From a virus: a stretch of DNA of 64,000 bases. The stretch's first letter is position 1, and each line of letters starts with the position of its first letter. Below, in pieces: positions 24,057-32,585 of the stretch. The stretch spans positions 1 through 64,000 of the IMG/VR virus record IMGVR_UViG_3300030328_001039; one strand, 5' to 3'. The position numbers and the translations under genes were made by a program. Below the pieces are notes generated by a model. It saw nothing but the letters and a program-made list of their open reading frames with translations. It was not told the origin of the DNA and did no database searches.

Positions 24057-25463
24057 ATGAGAGAAGCACAAGATTACATGGCAGTCAAGCGATACCCTGT
24101 CTTTGATGGGTATGTAGATAGGTTTAGTAGAACAAGTATAGATAATGACATACCAGCGATGTTATCCTTCTTCTACATACAAGGTCAGATAGCAGCCCCT
24201 TTCATTCGTATTCCGTGGGATGCAAGTCACCTTGACCCTCGTGTTCATGTCTTTTGGATTCAGCCATCAAGAACTGGTAAGTCAGTAGCATGGGAGTTCG
24301 TAGGCGATGTACTCAAAGACTGTGGCTTACATCAGGACATGTATACATCAGGTTCAGATGCTGGACTAATCGGCGGTGTCACCAACGAGACAGTCGTGGA
24401 TGAGAAAGGGAACAAGGAGCAGGTAGCAGTTCAAACAGAAGGTATGCTTGCTGGACAGAAGGCTCTCAACTTTGACGAAGGGAGTATCATTCTCAACCCC
24501 GGTAAGCACTCACAAGAGACTGTTCTGTATCTACAGTCAGCGTGTAACCCGATTGGCAGTAACTCAAACATACTGGTCAAGCACTTGAGTGGTAGAAGAA
24601 TAGAAACCGAGTCGCTTGTCTCACTGTGGATTACTACCTACCCACCTGCTGGTGTCAAAGAGTATGTTTTGACAAAGGGTATTTTCCAGCGTGTTCTATT
24701 GTATTGGTCTGATTGGGATATGGATAGGCGTATGGGGGTCAGTATGAAGCGTATGGAGAGAGCCTTCACAAAGACTCCTAAGCAGAAGTTATCCTACGAG
24801 GAAATCATTGACTATTTCACTGGGCTTGAGAAGCGACTGCGTGACCGAGTTCTCAATCTAACTGAGATTTCATTCACTGAATGGGATGGCATGACTCGTG
24901 AAGAGCAAGAAGATGTAGTTCAGTCAGTTATGCACGAAATGTTCACAGCAGATGAATCATTCTATGTGGCTACATATGACTTAGTAGAGGACTTGTATTC
25001 CCTACTGGATGGATTGAACTTCGCTATCGGAAATGTTGTTGCTTCTTTCATACCTGCTATGGAGAACTACTCAGTTATCCTTGCTACTCACATCGCTATG
25101 ATGGATGAGAAGTGGGTTATCACTGGCGAGCATCTTGACATGGCTAAGGAAATTATCTACGACCTGTTCAAGAACCTAATTCTGTGGCTTGAGGGTGAAG
25201 TTGAAGTTGGTGCTAAGCAAACTGAGAAGGCTAACCATGCAAAGAATTGGATGACTGCTTACAACACAATCGCCCCAGTTGAACTGGATAAGAAGGGCGA
25301 GGGCTGGCGAAAGAAGTCAGCAGTCATCAAGCAGTATTGTGTCGCTGAGCAAGTGACTCGTGGTACTGCATTCAATCGCTTCTCAAAGTGGGGTGCTCAC
25401 TTATTCGATGCGGCTAAGGATGGTTCTACTGTATACATTCGTCAGAAGGAGGCGGAAGCATGA
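24057..25463 (+). CDS. P-loop ATPase, putative replicative helicase
   Basis: 468 residues from ATG 24057 (leaderless position; an in-frame TTG 9 nt upstream is disfavoured). Walker A is IQPSRTGKS (68-76), with Gln in place of the first Gly; an acidic Walker-B-like strand ALNFDEGSII is near residue 140; a sensor-like SLWITTYPP and GIFQRVLLYW with a potential arginine finger follow. This order resembles phage DUF3987/SF3-like primase-helicase ATPases, and MCM is a less likely alternative. No MCM or DnaB gene is otherwise seen, so this is the best helicase candidate. The C-terminal 90 residues look like a winged-helix DNA-binding part. Confidence 0.6.
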   Translation: MREAQDYMAVKRYPVFDGYVDRFSRTSIDNDIPAMLSFFYIQGQIAAPFIRIPWDASHLDPRVHVFWIQPSRTGKSVAWEFVGDVLKDCGLHQDMYTSGSDAGLIGGVTNETVVDEKGNKEQVAVQTEGMLAGQKALNFDEGSIILNPGKHSQETVLYLQSACNPIGSNSNILVKHLSGRRIETESLVSLWITTYPPAGVKEYVLTKGIFQRVLLYWSDWDMDRRMGVSMKRMERAFTKTPKQKLSYEEIIDYFTGLEKRLRDRVLNLTEISFTEWDGMTREEQEDVVQSVMHEMFTADESFYVATYDLVEDLYSLLDGLNFAIGNVVASFIPAMENYSVILATHIAMMDEKWVITGEHLDMAKEIIYDLFKNLILWLEGEVEVGAKQTEKANHAKNWMTAYNTIAPVELDKKGEGWRKKSAVIKQYCVAEQVTRGTAFNRFSKWGAHLFDAAKDGSTVYIRQKEAEA

Positions 25464-25714
25464 TACAGTGGATGATTAAAAGAACAATAGGATTCATGGG
25501 TAGAGTCTATGTGTTTTTAGATAAGTTTCTAAAACATGAGACAAGCCCGATACTCGGTGTTGAGATAGATGAGGACTTACAAAATATGACACGGAGAGAA
25601 CTATGCAAACACATAGAGAAGAAGTTTGGCTGGGATGAAGATACCTTTTGGAATCTTGAATCTACACAGAAGATTAGGTTGTGCTGTCAAGTAGCAAGGG
25701 AGAGGATGAAATGA
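25460..25714 (+). CDS. Small unrecognised 84-aa protein
   Basis: 84 residues; ATG overlaps the helicase stop by 4 nt. The first 25 residues are hydrophobic and basic (possible membrane-associating or partner-binding helix); the rest is a charged helical domain (MTRRELCKHIEKKFG). No known family. Confidence 0.65.
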   Translation: MIQWMIKRTIGFMGRVYVFLDKFLKHETSPILGVEIDEDLQNMTRRELCKHIEKKFGWDEDTFWNLESTQKIRLCCQVARERMK

Positions 25715-25875
25715 AGTGTGTCTGTTGTGATAACGAAGCAAAGTTTAGTGACAACACTGCTGTAGGTGTAAGGCATTTTTGTACCGAGAAGTGCTGGGCT
25801 GAATACAACGGCCTTGAAGTAAAACCCGAAGGACACTACGGGCTGATTAAGAAAGAAGTAGGATGGTGGGCTTAG
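25711..25875 (+). CDS. Zinc-finger miniprotein (54 aa)
   Basis: 54 residues from ATG 25711 (overlapping the previous stop, preceded by GGGAGAGGATG). CVCC near the N-terminus and FCTEKCW at residues 28-34 form a treble-clef or TRASH-like zinc site of the type CxxC-x20-CxxxC. Function unknown. Confidence 0.65.
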   Translation: MKCVCCDNEAKFSDNTAVGVRHFCTEKCWAEYNGLEVKPEGHYGLIKKEVGWWA

Positions 25876-25946
25876 TGAATGAAGAAAACTTAGTAGTAAG
25901 AATCGAGACTGAAGAATGGATTTACTGGGAATACAAGGAGGCGTAA
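25875..25946 (+). CDS. Possible 23-aa acidic peptide
   Basis: GTG-initiated frame of 23 codons that overlaps the previous stop by one base and ends just before the next gene; it contains the AAGGAGG ribosome site of that gene. The support is only tight packing; it may not be translated. Confidence 0.25.
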   Translation: MNEENLVVRIETEEWIYWEYKEA

Positions 25947-25948
25947 AT

Positions 25949-26569
25949 ATGAGTGACATAATGGCATTGGATATTGAGACTGGTAACTACTCTTGGGAAA
26001 TAGGCGGTTGGGATAAACATAGCCTGTTTGAGCCTACAGTTGTAGCAACATGGGATGGTATAGAGGGTAATGTGTTTGCTAAGCAGCATATAGAAATGGC
26101 AAATGCTACTGTTCATGACTTACACCCTCGTACTCTTGGTGACCATTTGCAGAAACACATTGACGGTGGTGGTAAGATACTGGGTCACAATATTCGTGGT
26201 TTCGATTTGCCAGTTCTAAACGCTGCACTGGACTGCTGGACTGCTGGTGATTTGATGAGCAAAAGTGAAAGTATCATTGACACCAAGATGCTAGTTGATA
26301 AAGCAGCATTGAGCGTGGGTAAAGTTCACACCACACTTGACACTCTTGTACGCACTACTCTTGATTTGTCAAAGAGTATGCAGAGTAGCGATGCGCCATT
26401 AGCATGGCGTGAAGGTAAGTATCTTGAGGTAGCCGACTACTGCCTGAAAGATTGTCAATTGACTTACGACCTATACAAGTATGGTTGTGACAATGGCATT
26501 GTAAAGAGTCGTAGTATGGCTGACGGCTCTATAGTTGAAATTGAGGTTGATTGGAATGACGGAGAATAA
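25949..26569 (+). CDS. DEDDy 3'-5' exonuclease (DnaQ-like fold)
   Basis: 206 residues from ATG 25949, 8 nt after AAGGAGG. Exo I MALDIETG (Asp8, Glu10), Exo II GHNIRGFDLP (HN...FD) and Exo III YCLKD (Tyr-x3-Asp) give the full DEDDy set. Related to the proofreading domain of family B polymerases and to archaeal/viral stand-alone exonucleases. Since the Exo II site of the viral PolB is atypical, this enzyme might supply or supplement proofreading; alternatively it degrades host DNA or RNA. It overlaps the chaperonin start by 14 nt. Confidence 0.88.
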   Translation: MSDIMALDIETGNYSWEIGGWDKHSLFEPTVVATWDGIEGNVFAKQHIEMANATVHDLHPRTLGDHLQKHIDGGGKILGHNIRGFDLPVLNAALDCWTAGDLMSKSESIIDTKMLVDKAALSVGKVHTTLDTLVRTTLDLSKSMQSSDAPLAWREGKYLEVADYCLKDCQLTYDLYKYGCDNGIVKSRSMADGSIVEIEVDWNDGE

Positions 26570-28031
26570 TACAACACAAAGGCTAAACATAGAAGCAGTA
26601 AAGCGTATCGCTGAAACTGTAAGAACGACACTTGGGCCACTAGGCATGGACAAGATGATGGTAGACGGTGGTGGTAATGTTATCGTAACTAACGATGGTG
26701 CTACTATCCTACGAGAACTTGACACTGCTCACCCTGCTGCTAAGATGGTAGTAGAGGTATCTAAGATGCAAGAGGCAAATGCATACGATGGTACTACTAG
26801 CACAGTTGTACTAGCGAGTTCAATGCTCGCCAATTCAGAGAACTTATTCATTAAAGGACTACACCCTAATGTGGTTATCAAAGGCTATGCAGCAGCACGA
26901 AATATGGCTATTAAATGTCTTGATGGTATGCCTAATGCTGAGGGAGACTTACAGAAGATAGCAAAGACTGCAATCACTGGTAAATCCCTTGAAACATCAG
27001 AGGATAGAGTCGCTGACTTGTGTGTAGAAACAATAGAAGCAGTTGGAGACGCTCGTGAGGTAAGGACACTCGCTGCTCCCGGTGGCTCTTTGGCTGACTC
27101 TTACCTGTACCGTGGTGTAGTTCTCAATAAGGACTTCATTGGTGGCGGCGATGAGTTCAACAACTGGGCAAACGAAGATGGTGTAGAAGTATTACTACTC
27201 AATGGTGGGCTTACAGAGGGCAAGGATAGCACAAATGTATCTGTTCAAGTATCTGATGCTAACTCTTACAATCAAGTACAAGCGATGGGGCGTGACAAAT
27301 TACTTGCTGCTTCTAAGGCAGTGGTAAGCAGTGGTGCTAATGTGGTTCTATGCCGTGACGCAATTCACGATACCGCCATAGCATATCTACGCAAGCAAGG
27401 TATATCTGTAGTACAGAGAGTACCTGAGAGTACAATGCGTAGACTGTCAAATGAATTAGGAACACCCACGCATATGTTCCCTGACGCTACATCTACAACT
27501 GGTGCTGCTTTTATTTCTCGTGAGTCATACAACGATGTACCCTATCTATTCTTACACGCACAAAACAAAGAGGCTACGCTAGTATTGTTTGGTGCTACTC
27601 AATCTACTCTTGATGAGATTCAGCGTGGATTTGATGACGCTCTAGGGGTTGTATCATTGATTAAGAATGGTGATTCTATGCGCTATGGTGGTGGTTCTAC
27701 TTATCTTGCTATTGCTATGCACTTGCGTGCAAATGCTAGTGAAGTAGGTGGTCGTGCTCAAATGGCAATAGAAGCCTTTGCAGACGCACTTGAAGCAATC
27801 CCTGCTACCATCGCTGAAAATGCTGGTTATGATTCGCTTGATACTGTCTTAGCGATGAGACATGCTTTACCTGAGCCTTATGGCCCTGATGTGGAGAATG
27901 GTGGGATTAAACAAATGAAGGGAGTATTAGAACCAACATCGCTTATTCGTAGTGCCATCAATGGTGCCACTGAAGTTGCTAGTGCTATTCTACGCATTGA
28001 TGATGTAATCGGGCGTAGAGGTGCTGAGTGA
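26556..28031 (+). CDS. Group II chaperonin (thermosome subunit)
   Basis: 491 residues, against about 545 for cellular thermosomes. N-terminal signature TTLGPLGMDKMM, nucleotide-binding NDGATIL (Asp47) and DGTTST (Asp78), and the typical end AILRIDDVIG, with no Gly/Met-rich C-terminal tail. Start ATG 26556 follows GAGGTTGAT. Thermosomes fold proteins in an ATP-driven double ring with a built-in lid; a virus-encoded copy is most likely used for folding capsid or the very large tail proteins. Thermosome genes are a known trait of magroviruses, and the host also has them, so this was probably acquired from the host. Confidence 0.95.
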   Translation: MTENNTTQRLNIEAVKRIAETVRTTLGPLGMDKMMVDGGGNVIVTNDGATILRELDTAHPAAKMVVEVSKMQEANAYDGTTSTVVLASSMLANSENLFIKGLHPNVVIKGYAAARNMAIKCLDGMPNAEGDLQKIAKTAITGKSLETSEDRVADLCVETIEAVGDAREVRTLAAPGGSLADSYLYRGVVLNKDFIGGGDEFNNWANEDGVEVLLLNGGLTEGKDSTNVSVQVSDANSYNQVQAMGRDKLLAASKAVVSSGANVVLCRDAIHDTAIAYLRKQGISVVQRVPESTMRRLSNELGTPTHMFPDATSTTGAAFISRESYNDVPYLFLHAQNKEATLVLFGATQSTLDEIQRGFDDALGVVSLIKNGDSMRYGGGSTYLAIAMHLRANASEVGGRAQMAIEAFADALEAIPATIAENAGYDSLDTVLAMRHALPEPYGPDVENGGIKQMKGVLEPTSLIRSAINGATEVASAILRIDDVIGRRGAE

Positions 28032-28195
28032 TGGGCAGACTCCTTGACAAACTCAAGGTAAAATGTAGGGCTTGTTTACACGAGCATATACCAAGAAGGC
28101 TACAAGCCCGTTACCTAGATGGTAAGCGTGAGCGAATAAGTCTATGGCAGTGCAAAGAATGCGGTCACATTTGGCAAGATAGTGCCTTCAAGTAA
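28031..28195 (+). CDS. Zinc-ribbon miniprotein (54 aa), last rightward gene
   Basis: 54 residues from ATG 28031 (TGATG overlap with the chaperonin stop). CRAC and CKECGHIW form a zinc ribbon around a basic middle (RRLQARYLDGKRER), which would suit nucleic-acid binding. It ends 5 nt before the end of the convergent leftward fibre gene. Confidence 0.7.
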   Translation: MGRLLDKLKVKCRACLHEHIPRRLQARYLDGKRERISLWQCKECGHIWQDSAFK

Positions 28196-28207
28196 CCGTA
28201 TCACGGT
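28195..28207. terminator. Small palindrome at the convergent gene junction
   Basis: ACCGT-ATC-ACGGT spans the 5-nt gap between the convergent genes; the rightward TAA and leftward TGA stops both touch it. It could act as a weak bidirectional terminator stem, though archaeal termination usually depends on T-runs, which are absent here. Confidence 0.25.
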
Positions 28208-30816
28208 AATTGTCCACCAACAGTAGGTGCAACATGAGTTGCTAGGTAATCTACAAGTCTGTTGATTGCATCTTCTGTTGTAGGCGGAGGCCCAGCAGCG
28301 GGATTCCAATGAGCCGGATTAGCAGGGTTGTAAGCGTGACCGGCTGCGGCTACTGTGTCGGTTGAAGTGAATGTAATTGTATCAGTTCCCGCAGTAGTGG
28401 TAATGGCTGTTGCACCAGCCCCTACGAGCGTCAGTGTATCATCTGCTGCGTCTGCTACTACATCCGTTTGACCCGCTACTGCTATGGTCTTGAATGCTAA
28501 ACTTGCACCACCACCGCCACTTGCAGCAGCCCACTTAACACCGGATGCTTCGCCGCTATCGGCTGTTAGAACATGATTGTTAGTTCCTACCGCTAGGCGT
28601 GTAAGAGTATTGTTAGCAGTTGCTACGAAAATATCACCCTTTGCATTAACATCAGTTTCCATAACTGCACCTGCTGCGTTTACAGTTGTTGCATCAGTCA
28701 CATCTGCACTCGCAGAAATACCGTCTAACTTAGTTTTGTCACCATTAGCAAATGCACCCTCGGAAGGTTTAGGTTGAAGTGTGGAGATTGTTACTCCTTT
28801 AACACCAGCAAGGTCAGTCAATTCTGAGTCCATCAAAGCACCTGCGGCAGTTACATTTGTAGCGTTAATATCACTTGTTAAAGCAACAGTGCCTGTAGCA
28901 TTTGGTAGAGTAATAGTTCTATCAGCGTCAGGGTTTGATACAGTTAGCGTAGTCTCGTGAGCGTTTGCTGCTGAGCCTTCAAAGACAACATTAACATCTA
29001 CACCAAGATTGACATTAGTATCAATAAGCACTCTCTCAGTTCCCGCTGTGTGCATAGAAATAGTATCAGCATCGGATGAAGTTTCTACATCTACCTTAGT
29101 ATCAGCATCAGCATCGGCTATGTTACTGGGGGTAGACCCGCCCAGTGCCGCTATAGAAGTAGCAGTTACAGTTTTGAGATTATTAGAATCATCAATATCC
29201 CTAACGAACACTAAGTCACCTGATGCTATAGAGCCACTTGTGATAGCACTCAATGACCCTGATAAAGCAGTCTTGATATTTGCTTCATCAGTAACATCGG
29301 CAGCAGTCTCTATGTTTGTGAGTTTAGTACGCTCGCCTGAAGTTATGATAGCACCTGAACCAGCGTTGCTTACATCACTTAGTTCAGTAACACTGTCTGT
29401 AGCGTGTAGAACTTTCTTATCAGTTCCGGCATCATCAGTGAAGTAAAGTCTGTTAGGTGCATCATCCTTTACCCATAGTAAACCCTTACCAGCAGCCGTT
29501 GTATGACCTGTAGCGGCTACATTGGCTTTCTCATCTATGACTAACCCAGTAGGGTCAATCAACCCAGTAACTGTGAGTTTACCATTCACTGTAAGTGTAG
29601 AAGTACCAGTAGTCCAAAACAACTTAGCATCACTTGTGTGGCTACCTGAACCATCAGACAACTGGACTAAACCTGTTGCACCACTTGCTAGGTGAGTAAC
29701 AGTAGAACTGTGAATTACCTTTACCCAAGCAGTGCCGTTGTATACGAACATAACTGCCTCTGTGTTAGCCATTCCTATGTTCACTCCACTGGGGTCAAAG
29801 GTGACAACACCAGCCCCTGTGTTACTTACGATAACCGTGTGACCGGGAGGGAATGTTCCTGTTGGGGTCAAACTCTTAGAACTACCACCACTGAATGCGA
29901 ATACCTGTGCATCATCGAACTCAAAGTTACGACTCGCTGTTAAGGATAAAATACGATTTGGCCCAAGTAAGTGCGTGTGTCTGTTAGAACCATCTTTAGC
30001 ACTAAAGTATAGATTTGGTAGTCCATCATCTTCATTGTAAGACAACCACATAACACCATTATTACCGAAATCACCATGTTGCCCTGAACCATGTATTTGT
30101 TCTAACGCAGTGTGTGTATTCAAATGGTCGGTAGAGTTAGGTGCGCCCGTAGTTACGGGAGACAAATAGAACGGAGAAGGTCTGATGAATACTCTCTTAT
30201 CGTTAATTTCATCAATGTCTAAGTAAAGGTCATTAGCAGTAGCAGCACCGCTGTTATACGAAGCCCTTACGGTAGCCAATACCAAAGACTGTTTGTTATG
30301 AGCAGGGGTACTACCCCCATCCATTCTTAGATATGAGTTAGTAATCCCACTATCTAAATCTGCATAAGCACCAGCAGCAGTAGTAACTGCTGTAGTTTGC
30401 ACCCATTTTGCGCCATGTGCGGTAGCAATAATAGCAAACAAACACTCTTTGTCCGGTGAACCAGTCAAGACAGTATGACTTGTACCTGCTAATTTATCAC
30501 TTGAAGTTGTTGTCAAATCAAGAGTTACATCTCCACCTGAACCATTGTCTATGGCGTAAGGCACACCGTCAAGAATCACACTACAAGCCTTGATTGTAAC
30601 TTGATGGTCAGCACCACTACTCACTGCACCCGGTAGATTAGCGGGAGTAATACGGTCACCAGTAGGGCTACCATATGCTGTATCATATGGATTTAGTATA
30701 CCGTTTCCGTGTAGTCCTTCGTAGATATTAGTCAGTGATGGTGACAGTATATGGTCACCATCTCTTAGTCCGTCATTCGCCCCTGCTGTATGTCCTGATA
30801 TTGGATTCTGCCCCAT
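28201..30816 (-). CDS. Tail fibre / receptor-binding protein
   Basis: 871 residues, low in cysteine and rich in Thr, Ser, Ala and Gly, with repeated beta-strand segments. Around residues 480-520 and 695-720 are the GERTKLTNIETAADVTD and GDKTKLDGISASADVTD repeats typical of marine phage tail fibres. The middle has LYF/LWVKDDAPNRLYF-type short repeats, and the C-terminus is proline-rich and then helical (TEDAINRLVDYLATHV), a common trimeric fibre end. It is the most distal structural gene and overlaps the next gene by one base. Probably the host-recognition fibre; variability in related viruses would be expected here. Confidence 0.75.
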   Translation of the reverse strand: MGQNPISGHTAGANDGLRDGDHILSPSLTNIYEGLHGNGILNPYDTAYGSPTGDRITPANLPGAVSSGADHQVTIKACSVILDGVPYAIDNGSGGDVTLDLTTTSSDKLAGTSHTVLTGSPDKECLFAIIATAHGAKWVQTTAVTTAAGAYADLDSGITNSYLRMDGGSTPAHNKQSLVLATVRASYNSGAATANDLYLDIDEINDKRVFIRPSPFYLSPVTTGAPNSTDHLNTHTALEQIHGSGQHGDFGNNGVMWLSYNEDDGLPNLYFSAKDGSNRHTHLLGPNRILSLTASRNFEFDDAQVFAFSGGSSKSLTPTGTFPPGHTVIVSNTGAGVVTFDPSGVNIGMANTEAVMFVYNGTAWVKVIHSSTVTHLASGATGLVQLSDGSGSHTSDAKLFWTTGTSTLTVNGKLTVTGLIDPTGLVIDEKANVAATGHTTAAGKGLLWVKDDAPNRLYFTDDAGTDKKVLHATDSVTELSDVSNAGSGAIITSGERTKLTNIETAADVTDEANIKTALSGSLSAITSGSIASGDLVFVRDIDDSNNLKTVTATSIAALGGSTPSNIADADADTKVDVETSSDADTISMHTAGTERVLIDTNVNLGVDVNVVFEGSAANAHETTLTVSNPDADRTITLPNATGTVALTSDINATNVTAAGALMDSELTDLAGVKGVTISTLQPKPSEGAFANGDKTKLDGISASADVTDATTVNAAGAVMETDVNAKGDIFVATANNTLTRLAVGTNNHVLTADSGEASGVKWAAASGGGGASLAFKTIAVAGQTDVVADAADDTLTLVGAGATAITTTAGTDTITFTSTDTVAAAGHAYNPANPAHWNPAAGPPPTTEDAINRLVDYLATHVAPTVGGQLP

Positions 30817-31160
30817 TACTTCACCTCAATTAGAATCTGTATTCGTATCTCGTTTGATGCTGTTTTATTAAACGCTGCTATCGTATGCCTTGCTATTGGT
30901 ATCGTATTCAGAGCACCTCTGAATTGAACAAAGACTTCTCGTAAGTCCTCGTTAAATGTGTGATTTGCCCCTAAGAAGCCCTCCACTAGCAAAGAAGAAT
31001 CGCTGACTATTCGTACTGTAGGATTGATAACTTTAGCAGGTCTACCTGCTGCCCCGTCACTTTTTGTTGCAGGGTTACCATCGAAACCAATAACCATCTC
31101 ATTGATGTTATCAGCAATAGTCTCAATTAACAATCGTCTTACATGATTTGATACTGGCAT
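30816..31160 (-). CDS. Small tail/baseplate-type protein (114 aa)
   Basis: 114 residues, alternating strands (VINPTVRIVSDSSLLVEGFLG, then a REVFVQFRG strand) with a helical N-terminus. The position between hub-like protein and fibre, and the beta-rich pattern, suit a fibre-attachment or baseplate component. ATG at 31160 follows GGTGAG. No named family. Confidence 0.6.
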   Translation of the reverse strand: MPVSNHVRRLLIETIADNINEMVIGFDGNPATKSDGAAGRPAKVINPTVRIVSDSSLLVEGFLGANHTFNEDLREVFVQFRGALNTIPIARHTIAAFNKTASNEIRIQILIEVK

Positions 31161-32585
31161 CTACTCACCTCTATTTACAAACTTCAAAGTCTTGCTGCCA
31201 CCAACGGATTCTTTGTCGCCACTTCTACCTACGACACCTCGACCCATACCTCTACCAATGATGAAACCATCGCCTGATACACCGTGGCCTACTACCTCTG
31301 TGATAACAACTGATATGATTTCTAAGTCACCGAATAAAGCCATGTTCTTCTCAACAATCTGCTCGATTGAATCTTCTAGGTCGCCTGTATTTTTAGTGCC
31401 TTCAAGCAATCCTTGTAGTACACCTTCTACACCACTCTCTACACTCAAGAATACAAGGTCGGCAGTATTACTAGCGAGTTTGTGTCTAACCTCTACCAAT
31501 ATCTTTCTCTGACCATCGTACTCAATAATCATACCCGGTCTTAAATCCCAAGAGTTAGGGTGACCAATACTTGTTAAATTACCAAGCATGACTGAGTTGG
31601 CTTTGAGTATGTTACGCCCTACTTCTCTTGCTTGCTCGTTACTGCGTACAGTAAAATCACCGACAACTTGCGGCTCTTCTAATACCTCTCCGGCACGACC
31701 TGACTGCTTTTCTGAATTGTTTACCTCTGCGTAAGCAGTATCGTTTACAGCCGTAGCCACGCCTTCTACAATAACTCGATTTGATATGTTCTCAACTGGG
31801 TTGTTGATAGCAGGGCCAACACGAGCGTTAGCGTCTATGAATCTACTCTTTTCTTCAAATTGGAATGGAACATAAAGCAAGTTACCAAACCTGTCAAAGT
31901 GAATAACCCTACCGTCATGGCGACTAATAAATCGCATAGCATCTACAAGTGTTATGCCGTGGAAATCTACACCAAGGAAACTACTACTGTGAAGCCTTCT
32001 ATCTACCTCAGAGTTGCTTGGACTCATAGGTAGTGCTATGTTCACGGATGTAAGAGAGTCAGCAATATCTTTACTAATGCGTAATGCCAAGTCTGTAGTT
32101 CTTAAACCAGCATCAATAGACTGTCCAAAGTGTGCTTGTCTACCTACAAATCCAAGCGACTCTAGTGTTTTACCCTTGGTGTTTCTAACAGCGAATGTAG
32201 TACCAGTGCCGCTAGAAATTACTGAAGATGTTCGTAGTCTCTCATGCTCAGCATCTTTACCATAAAGCAGCACTGGTTTGTTTTTGTCAGTGTCGCTGGT
32301 GATTGATGAATCTAAGTAAACAATTGCTCCCTCGTAGTTTCTACCATGCGTACCTGTATGTTTTAGAATTACAGAATCTTGCAGTTCGGTCAAGGTGTAA
32401 GTATGCGGGGTGGCGATACCATAGTTAGCAGTCTTGCGCTGCCTCACTGTGACTTTCTTCTCCAAGTTTCTCTGTGGGGTATACTCACCAAGATGCAGAG
32501 CATTATCCACAAACTTTGGTTTACGAACCGCTTTCATTACAGCATCTGTATCTGCTGTCGCTCGCTTGTCCTTGAGTAAACCCAT
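31161..32585 (-). CDS. Tail hub / baseplate-like protein
   Basis: 474 residues from the ATG that shares a base with the giant gene's stop (TGATG). The later half has an NILKANSVMLGNLTSIGHP ... LRPGMIIEYDGQRKILVEVRH segment, the style of gpD/late-control tail hubs, where such strands form the central channel. An acidic helix and a very Gly-rich tail (GRGMGRGVVGRSG) end the protein. Probably at the tail tip beneath the tube. The assignment is by layout and order. Confidence 0.5.
   Translation of the reverse strand: MGLLKDKRATADTDAVMKAVRKPKFVDNALHLGEYTPQRNLEKKVTVRQRKTANYGIATPHTYTLTELQDSVILKHTGTHGRNYEGAIVYLDSSITSDTDKNKPVLLYGKDAEHERLRTSSVISSGTGTTFAVRNTKGKTLESLGFVGRQAHFGQSIDAGLRTTDLALRISKDIADSLTSVNIALPMSPSNSEVDRRLHSSSFLGVDFHGITLVDAMRFISRHDGRVIHFDRFGNLLYVPFQFEEKSRFIDANARVGPAINNPVENISNRVIVEGVATAVNDTAYAEVNNSEKQSGRAGEVLEEPQVVGDFTVRSNEQAREVGRNILKANSVMLGNLTSIGHPNSWDLRPGMIIEYDGQRKILVEVRHKLASNTADLVFLSVESGVEGVLQGLLEGTKNTGDLEDSIEQIVEKNMALFGDLEIISVVITEVVGHGVSGDGFIIGRGMGRGVVGRSGDKESVGGSKTLKFVNRGE

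Noticed and set aside
28577-29446. Rightward frames opposite the tail fibre gene
   Set aside because: Shadow of repetitive Thr/Ala codons; no start context.
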